From positions 1,116,001-1,180,000 of the forward strand of contig CM074769.1 in the NCBI GenBank assembly GCA_037355855.1: 64,000 bases of DNA, read 5' to 3'. The position numbers were made by a program, and so were the translations under genes. Below, piece by piece: positions 11,320 to 22,144 of this stretch (position 1 is the first letter of the stretch; the number at the start of each line of letters is the position of its first letter). This DNA is from Pseudo-nitzschia pungens. Taxonomy: Eukaryota > Bacillariophyta > Bacillariophyceae > Bacillariales > Bacillariaceae. The notes beneath the pieces are model-generated. The model was not told the DNA's origin. It worked only from the letters and a program-made list of their open reading frames with translations, and made no database searches.

Positions 11320-12204
11320 ATGTGGGTCATTTCAAAGACGAATTTCCTCGGCAAGGCAACTGCCGCCTTTGTTGTGTTGTTCGCCGCCATCGGTTTTCAA
11401 TTGCAACACCATATGGTCGACGGATTTATCGTCGTTACCCCCGAGGAAGAACAATGCCTGGAAAAGACGGCCAATATGTTCGATAAAGCCGGAGTGGATC
11501 TGCTTCAGATGCGCAACGACTTTACCGATGCGTTGAAAATGAAAATTACCTCGAAGGATAAAATGATGGCGTATTATCCCGACGATCAGGTCAAGCCATA
11601 CGATACTCTGTGCAGAAAATACGGTGGGAAGCTGCACAACATCAAGATTGACTTTTTCGATTGCTATCTCACCGGATCCACAGACGACGTCGAGCTGACC
11701 CTGAAGAATTTCGCGAACTGCCTGGCCGACGACGATGTTTGTGAGGGATTCAATCAGGAGCACATGATCCAGGCAGCCTGGAAGGAGTTGGGTCTCACTT
11801 GCATTTTGGAAGAGGAAGAAACAAAAAAGGATACACCCAAGAAGAAAGTGGTGGACAACGATACCACTAAGAAAGAAAAGGAAGCGGCAGCCAAGGGCGC
11901 CGACGAGGTCGATAAGGAGGAGAAAAAAGCCGAATACGTTCCGAAGGAAGAGCGAGACAAAAACGGAAATCGAAAGAAGAAAGGTGGCTTCACGAAATTC
12001 GTTTTGTTCTGCAGCGTCTGTGCCGTCGGATATTTTGTCTTTGATCGCCACCGAAAAGGGCTACTCCCGTTTGGACGCCGGCTTCCTTTTGGTGGCGTCA
12101 CTACCTCTCGATTCCAGGGAAGTCAGCAGACCGGATTCGTTTCTGACTACAACCTACTATCGATAGATGACGACGAGTTGCAGCTATCTTCGAACCTGGC
12201 ATGA
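11320..12204 (+). CDS. Type I membrane protein with one six-cysteine module
   Basis: Start chosen at ATG 11320 because it opens a signal peptide (MWVISKTNFLGKATAAFVVL); upstream in-frame codons look non-coding. The product is 294 residues. A module of about 116 residues (nucleotides 11455-11802) has six cysteines: one at the start (EQCLEK), one before KYGG, one in FFDC, then FANC, DDDVC and GLTC. A Lys/Glu-rich, probably extended linker follows (about residues 165-225), then a single membrane helix (FVLFCSVCAVGYFVF) and a cytosolic tail of about 50 residues ending acidic (LLSIDDDELQLSS). The same module occurs four times in the gene at 16952-19727. I know no named family that fits. Topology predicts an extracellular or lumenal, disulfide-bonded domain; binding or adhesion is a guess. 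Confidence 0.75.
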   Translation: MWVISKTNFLGKATAAFVVLFAAIGFQLQHHMVDGFIVVTPEEEQCLEKTANMFDKAGVDLLQMRNDFTDALKMKITSKDKMMAYYPDDQVKPYDTLCRKYGGKLHNIKIDFFDCYLTGSTDDVELTLKNFANCLADDDVCEGFNQEHMIQAAWKELGLTCILEEEETKKDTPKKKVVDNDTTKKEKEAAAKGADEVDKEEKKAEYVPKEERDKNGNRKKKGGFTKFVLFCSVCAVGYFVFDRHRKGLLPFGRRLPFGGVTTSRFQGSQQTGFVSDYNLLSIDDDELQLSSNLA

Positions 12205-14187
12205 GATCCATCACCCTCTAGATTCAATTCGTTATGCCAACCAGTGTGAAACAACACTCGACAGCACTCCAGGAAGTTCCAAACAACATTGCCTGTTTCT
12301 ACTTTTTCTTATAATATTATCACGTTACATTTTCTTTCGTAAGTGGCTAACTATAACTGGGTTCGCTATACTCCGAAAAGAAGATCTGAATCAAACGCTG
12401 TTGGATAAATCTGACCAACACCCAAAGAATTTTGCTCGTATTCACCAGTTAACCGATATTTTGCAACCTCTGCTGTTTTATTAGTCACTGCCCTCAGTAC
12501 TAATGCGTAAGGGGTCCTAGTAGCCCGAAGATGAATGAATGAGGTGACATGGCATGACGCAAATCAAACGGTTTGTAGTCACAACGTTGATTTCATAGGG
12601 GAGATGAACTTCGATTACTAGTACTACTTCTCTGCACGATGTTAACCGCCAACGATGTCATTCATATTGGATAGCTTAGTATTAGTGATATGTTCCATCA
12701 AAAGCTTCGCAAGTTTCCAGAGGTGGTTCCCGTTTCTCTATTATCCCAAATTACAGCCTTGTTGAAAGTGTACTTGAAAGTGAACAGTAGTAGCGTGGAA
12801 GTTCAAAACCTTTGGCGTATGGAAGAAACTGGAGCTCGTGAATAGAGGTTTGTAAAAATGGATTTGATGCGATTGGTTAACCGGAGGCACAAATCTCGGC
12901 GTTGCCGGTGCTTTTCTCTTTTTGTACCTGCAGAGAAGTCACAGCAATGCTTCTGCCTCACGGTCACGCTGGGAGCAACAAGCAGCAAGACAATCACCAA
13001 CACTTCTTTCGCACGTGACACGAGTGAAGAAATAACAACTTCTTGTTCTTCTTTGACAAGTTTCACATCTTTCTGCATCGTTTCAAGCACATCGACAGAA
13101 TAGAGCACATTCCTACTACTGCCCAACCAATCCAACAACGATGTCGAACACCACCGAAAATCACGCTAGTAGTAGTAGTACTACTACTACTAGTCCTTGG
13201 GTGCCCCTCTTCTTGCACCGATCGAAAAAACGCAACTGTCCATGATTGCAATGAAGGACGGTGGGTGATAGTGTTGCGACTGACGAAATGGATGCTCAAT
13301 TGCAATCTGCAGGAAATGGCACGAATACTTTTCAGGTTTTGTGGAACTCGATGCCCGTCCAATGCGTTTTGTCTCGTCAAGGTATTTCTGTATTAATGTT
13401 CCTCTGTAGTACTACTAGTTCGGACTAGTACCACAATACAAAATACGCCTTCTAGATACAACAATATCGGCTGTGACTGTGAATGGTATAGATATGTTTC
13501 TTGTTGCCAAAGCTTGTGTATGATATGGCATCTCCTCCTCCTCCCTCCGTCCGCCTCTTTGTTGTTGCTGGTGTTGTTGTTGCTGCTGGTGTTGCATGCC
13601 AAGAAACGATTATCCTCGTCAGCATGGATTAATCATGAGGAGATCAATCCACCACCTGAACCACCATGGTGGTGCTAGTAGGGGATGCTGGGTCCCAGTG
13701 CATGATATGTATTGGAACTACATACCGGTAATCTTATCCTAGCTCTTGACAGTCTGAAGAATAGCATCCTGGCTGAACAGCATCCGGCTGTATGGGGTAA
13801 GGTTATGGTTCGTACGTACCGGAACGATCATCATAGAAACGGCCTTGCAGTAAACCTTACCGTGTACGAAGTAGAAGTAACCTTAAATTAAGTGATTTAC
13901 CGGCCATGATAGACGAAATAGGACGTACGAGTAATTTTAATTTTAATTCCGTAACTTATTCGTAACTTACGAAGAAAGGATCTCAAAAGTTCCCGAGGGA
14001 AATTCGAACGAAGAACGATTTACAATTTTCTGTACCGTACCGTACGGTACTATCTAACCTCACTGCTACAACTGCGTCTGTAATCAATCTTCTGTGCCGT
14101 AATTACGAACTCATATCTTACGACACGAAGAGTTATTCCACTCTCAAGACAACAAACACCCCAAACGTCAAGGCCATCACCATCACC
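12205..14187. other. Long intergenic region with TAG/TAC palindrome and promoter of PDZ gene
   Basis: About 2 kb without a supported gene. Short open frames on both strands (for example 12803-13380 and 13393-13602) have no domain and overlap repeats. A palindromic (TAG)n/(TAC)n block lies at 13169-13196, and TACG/GTAAC words are concentrated at 13720-14060, just upstream of the PDZ gene. An N-rich open frame at 13415-13602 (minus) comes from a GTT/GCT triplet run and is not called. Confidence 0.55.
13169..13196. repeat. Palindromic TAG/TAC triplet microsatellite
   Basis: A run of TAG units passes directly into TAC units, so the 28-base block equals its own reverse complement and could extrude as a cruciform. 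Similar TAC/TAG blocks occur at 61988-62030 and, shorter, at 2006-2025. Seen directly; no function implied. Confidence 0.7.
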
Positions 14188-15096
14188 ATGGAGGCACCCG
14201 TACAACTGCTAAACATGGACGCCGTTCTGCGCGACGGACGACGAGGCAGCGGTGGTCGTGGTGGTGGTGCTGCTGCTGCTTCCTCCGATGCTACGGTCGA
14301 CACGACCCTCATTGCCCGTTCGGTTGGCTCGGTGGTCGGTGCCAGGAAGAATGCCTTTCTGAGGAGTTTGACGCTGAAGGTCTCGGACGAAGACGACGAC
14401 TACAGGTACTCCGACCCCGGCGGGGATCTTGCACCACCACCGCCGCCACAGTGGGACCTTTCGTTTGCCGATCCCCTCTCGGCGCACAAGATCCTGGGGG
14501 GCGAATCCTCGTCGTCCGCCCTCGCAAAGATGTTCCGATCGGCCGGGGACCGCTTGTCCGACCACATCAACGGTCGACAAAAGAAGAACTCGAACAACAG
14601 CGTGACGATCGCCTCCATCGGGGGGTTGGCCGCGCTCTCCCGGATTGCCACCGGCGACGTCGTCACGAGAATCAACGGCAAGAAGATCGGCCCCAGCTAC
14701 AACAGCGCGAGGCGGTGCTCGGAACTGGTGGAGAGGGTCCGCAGCGGTGCGACCGGAAACGGATACCTGTCGATCCAAACCGGGAACGAGAACGGAATCG
14801 ACACGGTGCTCGAGGCCACCATCGTCAAGCCGCACCCGCGTGCGACGGCCCTCGAGCTGGGACTGGATGTGTGGTGGTGGAAGGGCCTGTGCGTCCGGTC
14901 CATCCGACCCTTGAGCCCGTTCACCCACAGCGGGTTGAGGATCGACGACGAGCTGGAATCGATCAACGACATTTCCCTCCTCCGCAACGACGGGGTCTCG
15001 GCGAAGGATTTCGACCGGATCTTTGCCGAGCTTCCCCGCGAGGTCACGATCGTCGTCAAGCGGAGCAAGCACCGGTACAACGGTGGATTCGATTGA
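14188..15096 (+). CDS. Tandem PDZ-like domain protein
   Basis: A 302-residue single-exon protein starting at ATG 14188 (ACC-ATG-G context). Residues 1-130 are low complexity: Gly/Ala/Arg-rich, then PPPPPP, then Ser-rich. Two PDZ-like units follow. The first, about residues 135-205, holds VTIASIGGLAALSRIATGDVV, then a TRINGKKI strand. The second, about 230-298, begins LDVWWWKGLCVRSI with SGLRIDDELESINDISL and ends VTIVVKR, the typical last PDZ strand. Such domains bind C-terminal peptides and act as scaffolds; many diatom PDZ proteins of this kind are uncharacterised. There is no signal peptide or membrane helix, so a cytosolic or nuclear site is likely. The coding region is GC-rich and intact. 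PDZ assignment is from pattern only; partner unknown. Confidence 0.65.
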   Translation: MEAPVQLLNMDAVLRDGRRGSGGRGGGAAAASSDATVDTTLIARSVGSVVGARKNAFLRSLTLKVSDEDDDYRYSDPGGDLAPPPPPQWDLSFADPLSAHKILGGESSSSALAKMFRSAGDRLSDHINGRQKKNSNNSVTIASIGGLAALSRIATGDVVTRINGKKIGPSYNSARRCSELVERVRSGATGNGYLSIQTGNENGIDTVLEATIVKPHPRATALELGLDVWWWKGLCVRSIRPLSPFTHSGLRIDDELESINDISLLRNDGVSAKDFDRIFAELPREVTIVVKRSKHRYNGGFD

Positions 15097-15186
15097 CGCC
15101 TTCCTTGGGAGGAAGGAGTTGCGGAGCGGAGCGGAGCGGAAAGGGGCGGAATGGAACACGTTGGACAGGGTGGATAGGGTCCGCGG

Positions 15187-15216
15187 AGCATCGCATCGCA
15201 TCGCATCGCATCGCAT
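15187..15216. repeat. (GCATC)n pentanucleotide microsatellite
   Basis: Five to six head-to-tail GCATC units 3' of the PDZ gene. The same unit forms a tandem array inside the MFS transporter intron at about 43046-43077, in the same orientation on the plus strand. Confidence 0.8.
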
Positions 15217-16268
15217 GCCAGCAAGGACGGACCGCGGGTTGGATCGGCGGGAGCGTTTCGAAAACCAGAAAGAGGAGGCTTTGGAAGCGCGGAGTGACTC
15301 ACCAACAAAACTGCTACCAATAATCCCGCGGATCGATTTGGTTGCACATTGCGATTCGCTCGTCGAGCGCGGAGCAAAACAGAACAAAGTGCGGAGTGAA
15401 TCCATTTGTCATCCGGCGTGACGCGGCGTTCCATCCATTCCGTGTTCCGTAGACACACGACACGCCATGCCATGTCGTGCCGTGCCATGCCGTGCCGTGA
15501 ACGCACCAATTTGTGGGAATTTCAAACCAAAGCAAGGCGATACAGAACCACATGTAGTTTGGTTCGGCGGGGGACGTTTTGGCTGCGGCTGCGGCTGCGG
15601 CTTTGGCGTTCGTGATTGTTTCCGTGTTCTCTGCATCCAAAACGCACTCCTTTCTCGGCAATCCACGCGAGCACTTTCATCCTATCTAGTACGGTATCTG
15701 GTGGTATCGGTTGGTGGTTGGGATGGTGCTGGGCATTGGGATGGGGATTGGTTTTCGTTGTCCCCGCAGTCGTCCGGACGGGATCGCACTGTGCGCATGG
15801 TGTGCATTTTGGTTCTACCGTGTTGTAGTAGTAAGGCTGGAGTCGACTCTCAAGTGCAATACGAGGTATTTGAAGATGTTGTACTAGTGGTGTGAATACT
15901 ACGGTAGTTTGTAGTGAAGTTAGATTACGTTCAAAAAATAAATAGTAGTAACTTAGTAATAGTAGTAAGTTATCTTGCTCATCTGTTTAGATTTTGAATT
16001 GGTTAGAGAATTCCCTTGCTAGTAAACCTTACGTAACCTTACGGTACCAGGTAAGCCTACATGCTTCTTTACGACATTATGATGGTGCGAAAAATTCGAA
16101 GTGGCCAGATGATGATGATGATTGATTGATTCATTCATTGGATCATTGATTCGATTCAATCAAAATGCTCGCTGTTTCGAAGGGCTTTGGTAGTTCCTTT
16201 CACGTGACGTTCGATTTTGATTTTGATTCATTCATTCTACAAGGAAGACTAAGATGATTGTACTACAA

Positions 16269-16347
16269 AGTTCCTATCAGCTGTCCCCCGGTTCTACATC
16301 CTCAACTACTAATTTCTACGGAAACCGGGGGACAGCTGATGGGAATT
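16269..16347. repeat. Long inverted repeat / hairpin
   Basis: The arm 16276-16293 (ATCAGCTGTCCCCCGGTT) is the exact reverse complement of 16323-16340. The pairing extends outward about seven more positions with wobbles, giving a stem of about 25 bp around a 29-base loop. It is isolated in gene-free DNA 600 bases upstream of the Cys-rich gene. Possible identities are a small foldback element, a hairpin RNA precursor or a fold-back duplication. Confidence 0.7.
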
Positions 16348-16951
16348 CCGTAGTAACTTAACTTACCGTAATATTCATTCTTTCCTTAGCAACAACAATG
16401 AGAAATAAGGCTTAACCTTATTACGAAACAAATGACAATTTTTTTGAGAATCATTGGCTGACTTTTCGCCCAATTCGTTCGTGGGGGATGGCTTTGCGTT
16501 TTCCGTTCAAGATTCCTACGGATAAACAGCGCATATCCTTACTACGGCACTATTGCTGTTTTCGGTCACGCCGTTCTTGTTTTCCTAAGACTACTCTTAC
16601 CGTCTTTCGGAATGAATCCTCATCGCTCGGCAACAGATGATTCGAGGTCTCTCCGTTCTTGTTTTGTGCTGGTAAGTTACTTGTACCGGTAACTTACGAG
16701 TAAGGTTACTGACACGATACGAGCGAGAACAACAGAACTAGGAATCTCACATACTACCGTACTTGTAAGATTACGCTAACAGGTTACAACTTGCAACCTG
16801 CAAACGCAGTCGTACCGTAGGTAGAATAATCAGGTGATCCGACGAAACAGTTCGTTGAGTTGAGTTGAGTTGAGCAACAACACGCAAGCAGCATCGCAAC
16901 AGCAACCAAAAAAAAAACCAACAACAACAACAACACCCGCGGAGGAGACCC

Positions 16952-19526
16952 ATGGCAGCATCATCGTCATCATCACCACTGTCGTCGACAATGCCCCGAT
17001 TTCTGCTGCTGCTGCTGCTGCTGCTCGCCCGGGATGCCTCGGCGGCCGATAGCTCCTCGGCGGTCTCGGCCTGCACCCAATCGAGCGCCGACCTGCTGCG
17101 GCACGGCACCACCGCCAACCAAAACCTGAACTCGGCCACGGAAGCCTACGAGGCCTCCCTCCAATCCATGGTGAACGGCAAGGAGTGGAGCTTTGTCTTT
17201 CCGTCCGACGCCCTGGAAACCTACGAAAAGGCCTGCAACACCTACAACGACGAGAACGACGGGAGCCACCGCAACGGGTTGTGGCTGCGGCAGGAAAACG
17301 GAGACGCCGGAACCGTCTACAAATGCGACATGCCGAAGATGGACATTTCGGGCAAGCTTGTTCGGTTCGCCAACATCGGGGAGTGCCTGGCCAACACGGG
17401 CGAGTGCCGCGAGATGAAGCCGCTGGATCTGATCAAAAAACTCTGGGCTCGGGTCGGTTTTGAGAAGTGCGAGGTGCCGGGAGACGGAGATGGCGACAGC
17501 GACATACAAGGATGCAGCGGACTCTGCGAGCGAAACGGAATCCACCACCACCGAGGAAAAAGGCGGCGCCGACGATGGTAGCGGCGGAAGCGCACCGACT
17601 GTCGGGGAGGTAACAACCAAAGAGGGCGACAGCGACGGCGACAGCGACAGCGAAAGCAAAAGTTCCGAGGGGGACGACGAGAGCAGCACCAGCACCAGCA
17701 CCAGCAAAGAGTCCTCCGACAAAGACAGCGACATGCTGACCCCGGGAGACGAAAACACGGACACCTCCCAGAAGCTTCCCTTCATGACGGACGACGACCT
17801 GGCCTGCCTCACCGCCACCCTGGACTTTCAGCAGGGCGACGACGAACTCAGCAGCGCCGAGAACACCTACAAGGCCACCCAGTACACCAAGACGAATCGG
17901 GACACCGGCCGCCAGATCCTGGCATATCCCTGGAAAGCCGCAAAGGCCCTCGAGGCGACCTGCGAACTCCACGACGGGTACTGGGGCTTTGTCATTGGAA
18001 AAGAACTTTACCTGCGCCGTGAAGGGGACGGAAATCACCCAGCTGGGCGTGAAATATTTCGGGAGCTGTCTCGCGCCCACGGACGAGTGCAAGGGGATGG
18101 ATCCGACCCATCCCCTGCTGCAGGCCATGGCCGACAAGAAGATTGCCTGCTGGGAGGAGGACCAGGACAAGGACGAGGACAATAACGACAGCGACAGCAA
18201 AGAACAACAAAAACAAGACGACAACGGAGACGACAGTGATGGTGAGGATGGCGACGGAGATGCAGACGCAGACGCAGACGACTGAAAGCGATGGCGACAA
18301 GGAGGATGGCGACACCGGCAGTGACGGTACTGGTGAAACCACCCACGACAAGGAAGATACCAGCAAGGGTGATGGCGACGGTGATGGCGACGCCGGTTCT
18401 TCCCAGGAAGAAGAAACCAGCGACAATACCGATGGCGATAGCGATGCCAATAGCCAATACCAATGCCAGCGCACTGGACAATTTCTCCGAATCCGAACGG
18501 AAGTGCCTGAAGGATGCGGAGGCCATGAACGAGAAGCATCCAGACCTGGAGAAAGCCATCGAGACCTTTGGATCGTCCATGATTGTCGACATGGCCAACG
18601 TCGAGGAACATGAAGCTCGGATTTGCGGACGCGGACGTCGAAAAGCTCCGCGAGGCCTGCAGAGACATTGGTTACTTTACCCTCGTCGAGCGAGTCGAAT
18701 TCGATTGCGACATGATGGCGGTCGAGGGAGATCTGGTGGTCACCAACATTGCCAACTGCGTCGCCGTCACGGACGAGTGCAAAAAAATGGATCCGTTGGT
18801 GTTGATGGAGAACATCTGGAAAAACACTGGGCATCGAATGCACGGAAAAAGTCGACACCATCCATCCCTGGACGGCACCAACTCCACCGCGAGTTCCAGC
18901 GACAATGAAAGCGACAGCAATGAAGCGACAGCAATAGTGACAGCGACAGCGACAACGAGAGCGAGAGTGGGTCCTCCGGCGAGGACGACGATCCCTTTGC
19001 CGAGGCGCTGGGCCTGACAAAGTCCGAGGTCGCCTGCATGAAAAGCTCCACGGGCTTTATGGACGACTCGGAGGTGCTCACGAGCGCGACCAAGGACTAC
19101 CAGAAATCGGTACAGATGACCGATCCGACCAGGCTCGGCTACAAACAGGAGGCGGCATCGAAAATGAAATCGGTCTGCGAGGACCAGGGCGGTCTCTGGT
19201 CCTTTGTCCTGTCCGAGGACGTGACCTGCCACATCCACGGCAGGGACCGGTGCATCCACGTCTACAATTTTGGAAACTGCATCTCCAACAACAACGACTG
19301 CCAGAGCATGGACCCGATGGTCCTGGTTCGGGGCTTTTTCCTGGAGGTGCTCGGATTCGAGTGCAAAGCCTTGTGCGATACGCACAAGGAAGGACACGCT
19401 CCCACGCACTCAAACACGCACACACAGGCACCCGCTCCCGCTCCGCACGCGTGGAGCTCGCCAACGACGAATCACTACACGCCTCCTACCACGAACCCCA
19501 AGACGTACGGTGCGTCGTCGTCGCAG

Positions 19527-19557
<31 letters not shown>

Positions 19558-19727
19558 AGCTGACCATCCCGTCGCCTACCGTGGCGGCGGTCGTCGTGTG
19601 CCTGGTGATCGCCGTGGGATTCTTTGGGTTTTACCGGTACCGTGCCGGGCACCAGCGCGAGATCGTGCCCCAGGCGGACCTGGAAAGCGCGGACATGTCG
19701 GATCTTCGGTTCGAGTCCTTCACGTAA
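16952..19727 (+). CDS. Type I membrane protein with four six-cysteine modules, multiple frame breaks
   Basis: One gene spread over all three frames. ATG at 16952 (or 16991) opens a signal peptide (PRFLLLLLLLLARDASA). Four copies of the module seen at 11455-11802 follow, with first-to-last cysteines at about 17072-17470, 17805-18150, 18504-18841 and 19035-19364. Each has C, C before a G[YL]W-like strand, C, a [FI][AG]xxC, a [DE]C and a final C. Linkers are acidic Ser/Asp/Glu runs; the last is Pro/Thr/Ser-rich (O-glycosylation-like). A membrane helix (PTVAAVVVCLVIAVGFFGFY) and a short tail end the protein at 19727. Reading through needs removal of one base near 17504, 17994, 18284, 18455, 18610 and 18832 and addition of one near 18870 and 18932, giving about 923 residues. 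The conserved modules across breaks argue for a real gene with sequence errors, or a very recent pseudogene. No known family recognised. Confidence 0.72.
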
Positions 19728-20473
19728 AGCCATGCCACCAGGAGAACAACCTACGCTGCATAGTATTATTATTATTATTAGTTTGTCATTCAACGTTATT
19801 ATGGATTGAAACGATTTTCTGTGCCATCTGTTTATTTACCCACCTGTCTCACGCAACATCCCTTTGTTGAGAGTGAATGAATCAGATTTCTTTCGGCTGC
19901 GTAAGTTACTTGTTTAAACTTGAAAGTTGGTCAAGTTGTGTTCACTAAGGTTACGAGTATGATCATCTGATCATGAGGTAAAAGTGTCTCGGTCAGGTCT
20001 TAGGGCATGAAAGTAGGAACATACTGTAACTACCATAATCTCTATCCATACATATCTAATCGTTCCATGAAGGCAATGATCGGAGCGTCGGGCGAGCAAC
20101 CACTTTCGTAAATTTTTTTTCGAAACAATTGGGAACACCGGTGCGCTCTGACGCACTTGTTTCTTGACAACTCATCGTTCTCGGAAATCGCATCACGGAG
20201 CTGACTGGGAGTGCAATTAAGATTACTAGTACTCCAAGTAAGATCTTACGAAAGCCGCTGCTTGCTGCTACCTTTAGCTTGATCCGTGATCTAGTGATCA
20301 CAGCACCGCATCAGGAAGACGACAACGTATCCTTCGTGAGATCACAAAAAAATATTGATACAATTACTTGCGGATACCGCGCAGCTAGCCGGCACAACAC
20401 AACACAACACAACACAACACAACACATTCAGTTCCAGCATATCAATTGAAAAGGCCATCAATCAATATCCGCA
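19728..20473. other. Intergenic region upstream of PsbP-like gene
   Basis: Holds a (TTA)n run at about 19764-19781 just after the Cys-rich gene, scattered GTAAGATCTTACG-type words near 20220-20260, and a (CACAA)n array at 20393-20426 directly before the PsbP-like start. No gene seen. Confidence 0.55.
20393..20426. repeat. (CACAA)n pentanucleotide array
   Basis: About six tandem copies ending roughly 48 bases before the PsbP-like ATG, so within its likely 5' leader or core promoter. Seen directly. Confidence 0.8.
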
Positions 20474-21522
20474 ATGAAATTTTCAGCAACCGCCGACACT
20501 TATGATTTTGCAGCTATTTTCGGCGGTAACCAGCCCTTCCGATGCCTTCTGCGTGCCGGGACAACCGACACGATCGGCATCGACGGTTCTGAATGCTGGC
20601 GCGAACAAGGATGACGGAGTGACAACCAACAGGAGGTCGTTTCTTTCCGCTGCCACCCTGGCGGGAGTTTCTCTGGCATCCCTGGTTGCGTCGCCGGAAT
20701 CCGCACTCGCCGGAATCGACGTGTCGGGATTGCGCGTCGAGGGTGGTGGCGGCAATGCCGTCCTGAAGGAGCAGCTCAAGGCAATCGATGGATCGGCTTC
20801 CGGCCGGGTCAATCAAATCAAGGAACTCCAGGCGGCCTCGGCCGCTTCGTCGGGTCCGAAAGCTGGCCAACGGCGTTCCCGTCAAGATAGAAGAGGAGGT
20901 CGACCCTAGCATCGCCACCTGGCTGTACCGCAGCAATCCCGGAATGAGCCCACGCCTGTCGAGAAGCGGGGCCTTCAAGAATCTCTATCGGTGCGACGAC
21001 CAAATGGTGGGCCCCAACGGAGTGTCGAGCAGTGTCAGCATCACCTTTGAATTTCCTTCGGATTGGTTGCAGCTCGACAAATTCCTGGGTGGAATTTCCT
21101 ACGTGGACCAACGGAACGGTGATCGTCTATACGTCTTGAAAACGAAACTCCCGGAGGGCGAGCGATTGGCAACGGTTCCCAAGGCTTTTTTCGGGACCTC
21201 CATCTTCGATCCCAAGGGAACGATTGTCAAGAGTCAGGGGGTCGAGATCGACGATTACAAGGTTAGCAGCGCCCAGACGCTCAACGAGTGCCCCGACAAC
21301 TTTTGTTCGACGCACAAACGAATCCGGATCAAGTATGCCACCGTCACCGGAAACGGTCTTCGCGTCGAGCGCAGGGCACTGGTTGATGCGTACGAGATGA
21401 ACGACAAGGGGGATGTCTACATGCTCATGACCTCCTCCAATGCCGCGAAATTCGAGGCGAAGGACAGCCCCGAGCGACAAACGGTCGAAGCCATCGTGGA
21501 CTCTTTCCGCATCAATGTCTAA
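20474..21522 (+). CDS. PsbP-domain protein of the thylakoid lumen, with two frame breaks
   Basis: PsbP-domain proteins are extrinsic lumenal proteins linked to photosystem assembly or stability. The C-terminal 200 residues show the fold: SVSITFEFPSDWLQL early, VYMLMTSSN before the end and TVEAIVDSFRI as last helix. Targeting has three parts: a signal peptide from ATG 20474 (MKFSAT, then LMILQLFSAVTSPS), an ASAFAP-like site (SDAFCVP), and a twin-arginine lumen signal (RRSFLSAATLAGVSLASLVA ending ALA). This is the three-layer import route of secondary plastids via the Tat pathway. The span of 1,049 bases is two over a multiple of three. One extra base lies near 20498 in the signal peptide and one near 20864 (CCGAAAGCTGG), where the frame moves to read LANGVPVKIEEEVDP. 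An alternative start at 20502 would lose the signal peptide n-region. Intact product about 348 residues. Confidence 0.82.
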
Positions 21523-22144
21523 AGCAAAGTATTTCAATGTCCAAGGGGGAGAATCAAGGTGCCGTTGAAAGTGACTGCTCGATGAATGACTTTCATTCAA
21601 AATTATTTGCAAGTATTCAGCAGTTTTGAGATGGTTGAAATATGTAATACTATGGAATCGGATTTTTAAAGAAGAGAATATTGTTGTTGAAGTACTTGTA
21701 GTTGTAGATAATAAGAGTACAATCCATCTCATCTTCTGCCACTGCGACTTTGAAAATTGTTGATGCACTTCAAAAACTAGACTGATGAGTGATTATTGTA
21801 ATATCATCACAGTATTTAATTTTTTCCACTCGGTTCATGAACCCTGTTTCCACCAGAAAATTTAAGAACGCGCTTCTTGTTTATTGCCCTAACATTTTGA
21901 TTTTGATGTCGAAAATTCTCCAAAAGCGGCGCGCGCTTGTTTTTCATTCACATACCGGCACGAGAATCTCTCGTTTTGGACAAGTGAGACGGTTGCACGT
22001 TGCACAATCTAAGTATTATTAATTTTTTTTGGGTATCAGCTATCCCTATCGAACTGACTCTTCGGTATCCCCAGAACGATCCTCGCCCACGACACTGATA
22101 CGAGAAGATCCACCTGGGATTCTCCGAGGGCACCGTCAATCGGG
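21523..22144. other. Intergenic spacer
   Basis: AT-rich sequence between two plus-strand genes. It has no conserved open frame and few TACG-type words. The last 150 bases should contain the promoter of the following coiled-coil gene. Confidence 0.5.

Larger units (their letters stand above)
15097..16951. other. Long intergenic region with microsatellites and a strong hairpin
   Basis: No supported gene over about 1.85 kb. It contains GGAGC-type repeats (15121-15150), (GCATC)n at 15187-15216, degenerate TGCCG/TGCCA repeats at 15465-15500 and (TGCGGC)n at about 15580-15604. A long inverted repeat lies at 16269-16347 and dense GTAAC/TTACG words at 16015-16060 and 16670-16800. GTTGAGTTGA repeats at about 16855-16875 lie just upstream of the four-module Cys-rich gene. 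Confidence 0.55.

Noticed and set aside
14209..15405. 398-residue minus-strand open frame opposite the PDZ gene
   Set aside because: It is the GC-rich antisense shadow of a well-supported coding frame and has no recognisable motif.
17433..18668. Long minus-strand frames opposite the Cys-rich gene
   Set aside because: Ser/Arg/His-rich shadows of Asp/Ser codon repeats; the plus strand carries conserved modules and a signal peptide.
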